From Bugula neritina (lineage: Eukaryota; Bryozoa; Gymnolaemata; Cheilostomatida; Bugulidae): 64,000 nt of DNA. Made by a program: the position numbers and the translations under genes. The notes under the pieces were generated by a model. It searched no databases, had not been told where the DNA came from, and saw nothing but the letters and a program-made list of their open reading frames with translations. The DNA is taken from the NCBI GenBank assembly GCA_964035545.1, contig OZ037771.1:11235980-11299979 (forward strand), in the 5' to 3' direction. Of this stretch, positions 63,201 to 64,000 are shown piece after piece. Position 1 is the stretch's first letter. The number at the start of each line of letters is the position of its first letter.

Positions 63201-63932
63201 TAGAGGCTTTGCTGTGATAACTCTTTTGCAAAATGCATGAAGCATGTTGCTGCTGTACTCTAACATAGATTTGCTGAATGACAACTGTAAGAGAGGAGGA
63301 GTACAGGGTGATATGACAACATAGAAGAGCAGAACTTATCATAGTCAGCAAACCTAACGATCACACAGGCAGCAGAAAAACAATTATAAAAAACAAGAAA
63401 AATAAATGCAACAACTCCGGCTTGCAAGAACATCAGCTGCTTTTGATGAATAGAAGGTGAACAATGGTGAAATCCTTCTGCTTAACTTGTGTTACCTAGG
63501 TATGGATAAGTGTAGCAAATATTGAAGGATATGGTCAGCACAAACCAACAACACTGAAAATGTTGCATAGCAAATCCTTATACGTGGTTTCCAATATCTG
63601 CATTACTGCACCTACCTCTAATTTAGTATGAGTTAAAAATACTTAGGCTATCTCAATTACTTTACTGTTGCTCAGCAACATTGCTTTATTTTGCTTTCAA
63701 TCTTGGAATTAGGACACGTTATAAATTTTTAATTGATATTTCAATTCTGCAATTCATTCAATATACTTTTGAAGTTTCATTTAATTTGCTGGATGTATAT
63801 CTTTGAAACTTCTTAATTATGAAATGCATCTGTGATGTTTGTATCTATTTACTAAAGCTATGTTTATATTATCCCATGACTTATACCTGCTAGTAGCCTC
63901 ATATTATGGGATGTTATGGCGATACAATTATG
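30469..63932 (-). CDS. HERC2: HERC2, giant E3 ubiquitin ligase (C-terminal two thirds)
   Basis: Fifty-one exons (the first tentative) join in one frame to about 3,067 residues ending in TAG at 30469-30471. They match HERC2 from about residue 1,800 of the roughly 4,830-residue animal protein to its end. HERC2 is a HECT-type ligase that passes ubiquitin from an E2 through a catalytic Cys; known roles include DNA-damage signalling (RNF8/RNF168), turnover of BRCA1, XPA and USP20, and centrosome upkeep. Domains in order: end of MIB/HERC2, linker, UBA-like, CPH, beta-barrel module, ZZ finger, DOC, RLD2, linker, RLD3, HECT. Tell-tale strings include [57 protein letters not shown] and [12 protein letters not shown]. 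Domain order and spacing match the family. The N-terminal exons, RLD1 and the cytochrome-b5-like domain are outside the window. No frameshift or premature stop was seen, so the gene looks functional. Confidence 0.97.
30554..30622. repeat. Direct duplication, 36-bp unit, in last HERC2 intron
   Basis: Two adjacent copies of a unit starting AAGTGACTTGAGACACACGA; the second is cut short after GTCATCTCAGAG. Confidence 0.85.
31301..31485 (-). repeat. 37-bp array spanning the exon 49/intron border (five copies)
   Basis: Five head-to-tail 37-bp units. The rightmost holds the last 22 bases of HERC2 exon 49 and the first 15 of the intron, so the real donor (TATAG/GTAAGTTA) is followed by four more equal-strength copies. 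37 is not a multiple of three, so use of a later donor shifts the frame; only the first (exon end at 31464) fits the next exon. Confidence 0.95.
32706..32962. repeat. About 26-bp array in the exon 46-47 intron
   Basis: About ten copies of a unit made of CTCTATATACAACCACTGTA plus CTACTA fill nearly all of this short intron, ending about 30 bases from the exon 46 donor. Both strands stay partly open, but it is not coding. Confidence 0.92.
33186..33389 (-). repeat. Degenerate 17-18-bp array of donor-like units after exon 45
   Basis: About ten units of the form CACTCACCTGTTCA or CACTCACCCGGTCA. On the gene strand each reads as a consensus donor context (CAG/GTGAGTGT or CGG/GTGAGTGT), next to the real donor (CCAG/GTCAGTGT). 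The array covers most of the 236-bp intron. Confidence 0.8.
33766..34631 (-). repeat. 28-bp array starting at the exon 44 donor (about 30 copies)
   Basis: Around thirty nearly identical 28-bp units. On the gene strand each contains TGCTAG/GTCAGTATATTA, identical to the actual exon 44 3' end and donor (exon ends at 34626). It occupies most of the 1,113-bp intron between exons 44 and 45. Two places carry a shortened 14-bp insert copy. Confidence 0.96.
36255..36422. repeat. About 15-bp array upstream of exon 42
   Basis: About ten copies of GTAATATACTGGGGC-like units lie in the intron just before the exon 42 acceptor (36235-36236). The long antisense-looking frames across it are artefacts of the repeat. 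Confidence 0.9.
36794..41622 (-). CDS. HERC2: HERC2 RLD3, seven-bladed RCC1-like domain (exons 35-41 of window)
   Basis: Exons 41478-41622, 41072-41238, 40604-40815, 40070-40266, 39399-39636, 37952-38187 and 36794-36941. Blades read [95 protein letters not shown] and [14 protein letters not shown], closing with [16 protein letters not shown]. In human HERC2 this propeller has been linked to substrate and partner binding. A 21-bp array occupies most of the intron between the fifth and sixth of these exons. Confidence 0.97.
37464..37806. mobile_element. hAT-like non-autonomous element (343 bp)
   Basis: The ends are CAGGGCTGTCCAAC and, inverted, CAGGGGTGTCCAAC (one mismatch in 14), with GC-rich subterminal GGCGGCCCCAGGGCCGG. 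Flanking octamers ATTTAGAT and ACTTGGCT match at five of eight positions, a possible decayed 8-bp target duplication as made by hAT transposases. No transposase is encoded. It lies in the HERC2 intron between exons 40 and 41. Confidence 0.7.
38222..39376. repeat. 21-bp array in the exon 39-40 intron of HERC2
   Basis: About 55 copies of a 21-bp unit beginning AGGTGTGGTGATACAGTAAC. Variants (GTGTGG/GTGAGG, TAACTAGG/TAACCAGG/TAGCTAGG) recur in blocks of several hundred bases, showing higher-order duplication. On the gene strand the unit encodes SYCITTP repeats in the same frame as exon 39, but exon phases show it is spliced out. Confidence 0.96.
41623..41860. repeat. 31-bp array abutting the exon 35 acceptor
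   Basis: About seven copies of a unit containing CAATGAGATGTAGAG and GTGAGCTAGTAC begin a few bases from the exon 35 start (41622). On the gene strand each copy carries CATCTCATTGGTACTAG, close to the true acceptor context CATCTCATTGGTTCAG. Confidence 0.9.
42032..43388 (-). CDS. HERC2: HERC2 linker between RLD2 and RLD3, part 2 (exons 32-34 of window)
   Basis: Exons 43210-43388, 42603-42786 and 42032-42184. They encode [45 protein letters not shown] and [13 protein letters not shown], all-helical segments matching HERC2. The intron between exons 32 and 33 is built almost wholly from copies of its own donor junction. Exon 33's acceptor is set at 42787-42788 because it restores the frame, while the AG inside the last array copy does not. 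Confidence 0.92.
42822..43235 (-). repeat. 43-bp array of the exon 32 donor junction (nine copies plus the real one)
   Basis: Nine tandem 42-43-bp copies each combine about 26 bases like the end of exon 32 (ATAATATCTTCACCCAG) with the first 17 intron bases (GTTAGTATAACTC...). They run from the authentic donor at 43209 down to within 35 bases of the exon 33 acceptor, so about 90% of the intron (42787-43209) is copies of its own 5' border. Confidence 0.95.
43889..47111 (-). CDS. HERC2: HERC2 linker between RLD2 and RLD3, part 1 (exons 25-31 of window)
   Basis: Exons 46946-47111, 46361-46541, 46103-46228, 45758-45976, 45510-45663, 44934-45041 and 43889-44061. Conserved landmarks are [66 protein letters not shown] and [17 protein letters not shown], then the Trp-rich strand run [18 protein letters not shown]. 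Exons 26-27 are Ser/Thr/Pro-rich and poorly conserved (likely disordered). No enzyme motif is seen. Confidence 0.93.
45056..45112. repeat. 18-bp repeat, three copies
   Basis: GTAAGTAAATGGCACA occurs three times in a row in the intron before HERC2 exon 30, close to its acceptor. Confidence 0.85.
47632..50580 (-). CDS. HERC2: HERC2 RLD2, seven-bladed RCC1-like domain (exons 19-24 of window)
   Basis: Exons 49967-50580, 49533-49726, 49286-49393, 48693-48822, 48112-48256 and 47632-47857. Blade repeats are clear: [85 protein letters not shown] and [15 protein letters not shown]. After the last blade the exon ends at [10 protein letters not shown]. RLDs are protein-interaction propellers. The 614-nt exon 19 also carries the end of DOC and an acidic Ser-rich linker (SDSDESNEE). 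Confidence 0.97.
49085..49293 (-). repeat. About 41-bp array next to the exon 21 donor
   Basis: Four diverged copies precede the real junction. On the gene strand they read AACTGG/GTGAAGTCTATAAA, against AACTTG/GTGAGTTCTATAAA at the true exon end (49286). The copies share the intron part closely and the exon part loosely. Confidence 0.85.
49415..49508. repeat. About 23-bp repeat before exon 20's donor
   Basis: Four copies of a unit containing GTAACAGTATATTATAGTA lie in the 139-bp intron between HERC2 exons 20 and 21. Confidence 0.85.
50430..52910 (-). CDS. HERC2: HERC2 DOC domain (exons 17, 18 and start of 19 of window)
   Basis: Exons 52690-52910 and 51664-51867, plus the 5' part of 49967-50580. 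They encode [40 protein letters not shown] and SSYMP-like [10 protein letters not shown], then [20 protein letters not shown]. This is the DOC/APC10 beta-jellyroll. In APC10 this fold helps substrate recognition; in HERC2 its ligand is not firmly known. Confidence 0.95.
50605..51225. repeat. 13-bp array in the exon 18-19 intron
   Basis: About 47 copies of ATATAGAGATAAT, with occasional TA insertions or AAGAG variants recurring at larger spacing, begin just upstream of the HERC2 exon 19 acceptor. Confidence 0.96.
52490..52665. repeat. TATA-rich low-complexity tract beside exon 17
   Basis: Irregular repetition of TATAGTA and GTATATA motifs, without a fixed unit, close to the exon 17 donor. Confidence 0.6.
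53199..53335 (-). CDS. HERC2: HERC2 exon 16 of window: ZZ-type zinc finger
   Basis: The cysteine pairs CEGC, CQVC and CERC are spaced 11 and 5 residues apart and followed by a paired-His end (RHRSH). This completes the ZZ ligand set of six Cys and two His. Human HERC2's ZZ finger binds SUMO; conservation of that activity here is inferred. Confidence 0.96.
53949..54177 (-). CDS. HERC2: HERC2 exon 15 of window: beta-barrel module before the ZZ finger
   Basis: It encodes [33 protein letters not shown] and [18 protein letters not shown]. This second small MIB-like/SH3-like barrel sits between the CPH domain and the ZZ finger in HERC2. The binding partner is unknown. Confidence 0.95.
54790..55724 (-). 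CDS. HERC2: HERC2 exons 13-14 of window: CPH domain
   Basis: Exons 55556-55724 and 54790-54982. Exon 14 encodes [30 protein letters not shown], then [12 protein letters not shown]. This is the Cul7/PARC/HERC2 (CPH) homology domain, known in relatives to bind p53 tetramers. Exon 13 supplies the preceding helix ([17 protein letters not shown]) that caps the domain. Its acceptor at 55725-55726 was chosen by phase. Confidence 0.96.
55935..56390 (+). mobile_element. MITE copy A (456 bp)
   Basis: It is bounded by a 16-bp terminal inverted repeat (AGTTGCGTTTATACCT at the left, one mismatch at the right) and flanked by TAA on both sides, a possible 3-bp target duplication. It matches copy B at 57226-57686 along its whole length in reverse orientation. 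There is no coding capacity. It lies in the HERC2 intron between exons 12 and 13. Confidence 0.88.
56415..57960 (-). CDS. HERC2: HERC2 exons 10-12 of window: UBA-like segment and acidic stretch
   Basis: Exons 57775-57960, 56919-57024 and 56415-56583. Exon 11 carries [20 protein letters not shown], a UBA-like motif (MGF loop). Exon 12 continues with [13 protein letters not shown] and then a Ser/Asp-rich acidic tract ([12 protein letters not shown]). UBA-like domains commonly bind ubiquitin; binding here is inferred only. Exons 11 and 12 lie between two inverted MITE copies, and exon 11's donor is embedded in a 15-bp tandem array. Confidence 0.93.
56849..56927 (-). repeat. 15-bp array of the exon 11 donor (five donors in a row)
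   Basis: On the gene strand exon 11 ends CTGA/GTACGTG. It is followed by four 15-bp units each reading TTTACTGA/GTACGGG, so the donor context is repeated every 15 bases. Confidence 0.92.
57226..57686 (-). mobile_element. MITE copy B (461 bp), inverted relative to copy A
   Basis: Its right end, read in reverse, repeats the left end of copy A (AGTTGCGTTTATACCTCTAC and onward) with scattered substitutions and small indels. It has the same terminal inverted repeat and no open frame. No target duplication is visible (left flank A-rich, right flank TCACAC). It lies in the HERC2 intron between exons 10 and 11. Confidence 0.88.
58187..58285 (-). repeat. 48-bp duplication of the exon 9 donor
   Basis: Two tandem copies of about 48 bp. 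Each ends with a usable donor on the gene strand (CTGGAG/GTAAGTGC at the real exon end 58280, CTGGAG/GTGAGTGC in the copy). Confidence 0.92.
58280..61074 (-). CDS. HERC2: HERC2 exons 5-9 of window: linker with small beta module
   Basis: Exons 60942-61074, 60377-60540, 59424-59617, 58671-58930 and 58280-58465. Exons 6-7 encode [19 protein letters not shown] followed by [11 protein letters not shown], a short Tudor/SH3-like beta stretch conserved in HERC2. Exons 8-9 contain the helix [17 protein letters not shown], a disordered Ser/Thr/Asp region, and [17 protein letters not shown]. The acceptor of exon 7 was set at 59618-59619 because the alternative one base-step downstream introduces a stop. 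Confidence 0.9.
59640..60368. repeat. 17-bp array filling the exon 6-7 intron
   Basis: About 43 copies of ATAACACTGTATATAAT occupy nearly all of a 759-bp HERC2 intron. Because 17 is not a multiple of three and the unit lacks stops in three minus-strand frames, long Tyr/Ile/Gln/Cys frames appear; they are not genes. Confidence 0.96.
61371..63932 (-). CDS. HERC2: HERC2 exons 1-4 of window: end of MIB domain and helical linker
   Basis: Exons 63887-63932 (tentative), 62350-62714, 61806-61946 and 61371-61597. The second exon starts with [11 protein letters not shown], matching the last strand of the MIB/HERC2 domain. It then runs through a Ser/Thr/Asn-rich insert, and the following exons carry helical segments ([27 protein letters not shown]). 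The 46-nt first exon is proposed only because it has an acceptor, a GTATAAG donor, no stop and the needed phase 1. It lacks the Trp expected in that part of the MIB fold, so it may be wrong. The rest is secure. Confidence 0.82.
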
Positions 63933-64000
63933 CTGCCAAGGTAATTATGTTGTGGTTTTCAAAGTGCTATGTAACTGTTGTGACATACTGTTTGTTTATT

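Noticed and set aside
63061-63351. 96-codon minus-strand frame as a HERC2 exon
   Set aside because: It has no resemblance to HERC2, no suitable splice phase, and a low-complexity hydrophobic composition.

Overview
This is nuclear DNA from an animal, most likely a lophotrochozoan-type invertebrate. It carries two multi-exon genes on the minus strand with GT-AG introns, an atypical cadherin and HERC2. The DNA is visibly AT-rich, has short to medium introns, small non-autonomous transposons and very many minisatellites. The species cannot be named from the sequence alone. All exon boundaries below were read by eye from splice sites, reading-frame phase and family resemblance; no transcript or database was consulted.

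Layout, left to right. 1-4107 is the 3' flank of the cadherin gene, with no recognisable gene. 4108-21319 is a complete cadherin gene (19 coding exons, about 951 residues): signal peptide, five cadherin repeats, one membrane span and a roughly 355-residue cytoplasmic tail that looks neither classical nor catenin-binding. 21320-30386 is intergenic, with a decayed tRNA-like/SINE piece and simple repeats. 30469-63932 is the C-terminal two thirds (about 3,067 residues in 51 exons, one tentative) of HERC2, the giant RLD-HECT ubiquitin ligase. In protein order it gives the end of the MIB/HERC2 domain, a helical linker, a UBA-like segment, the CPH domain, a beta-barrel module, the ZZ finger, the DOC domain, RLD2, a linker, RLD3 and the HECT domain with its catalytic cysteine. 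The first roughly 1,800 residues lie beyond position 64000. Joining the inferred exons keeps one open frame throughout both genes, which strongly supports the models.

The most interesting structure is in the HERC2 introns. At least six introns start with a tandem array whose repeat unit spans the exon/intron border, so the authentic 5' splice site is followed by 1 to about 30 near-identical copies of itself. In one case (42787-43209) almost the whole intron consists of copies of its own 5' junction. Other HERC2 introns are filled by 13-, 17- and 21-bp arrays. The cadherin introns are longer but hold only one clear array. A pair of about 460-bp MITE copies in opposite orientation brackets two HERC2 exons and could pair in the pre-mRNA. 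A 343-bp hAT-like element lies in another HERC2 intron.

The two genes have no obvious functional link: HERC2 is a nuclear/cytosolic ubiquitin ligase scaffold and the cadherin is a cell-surface protein. They are neighbours on the same strand, HERC2 being upstream of the cadherin.
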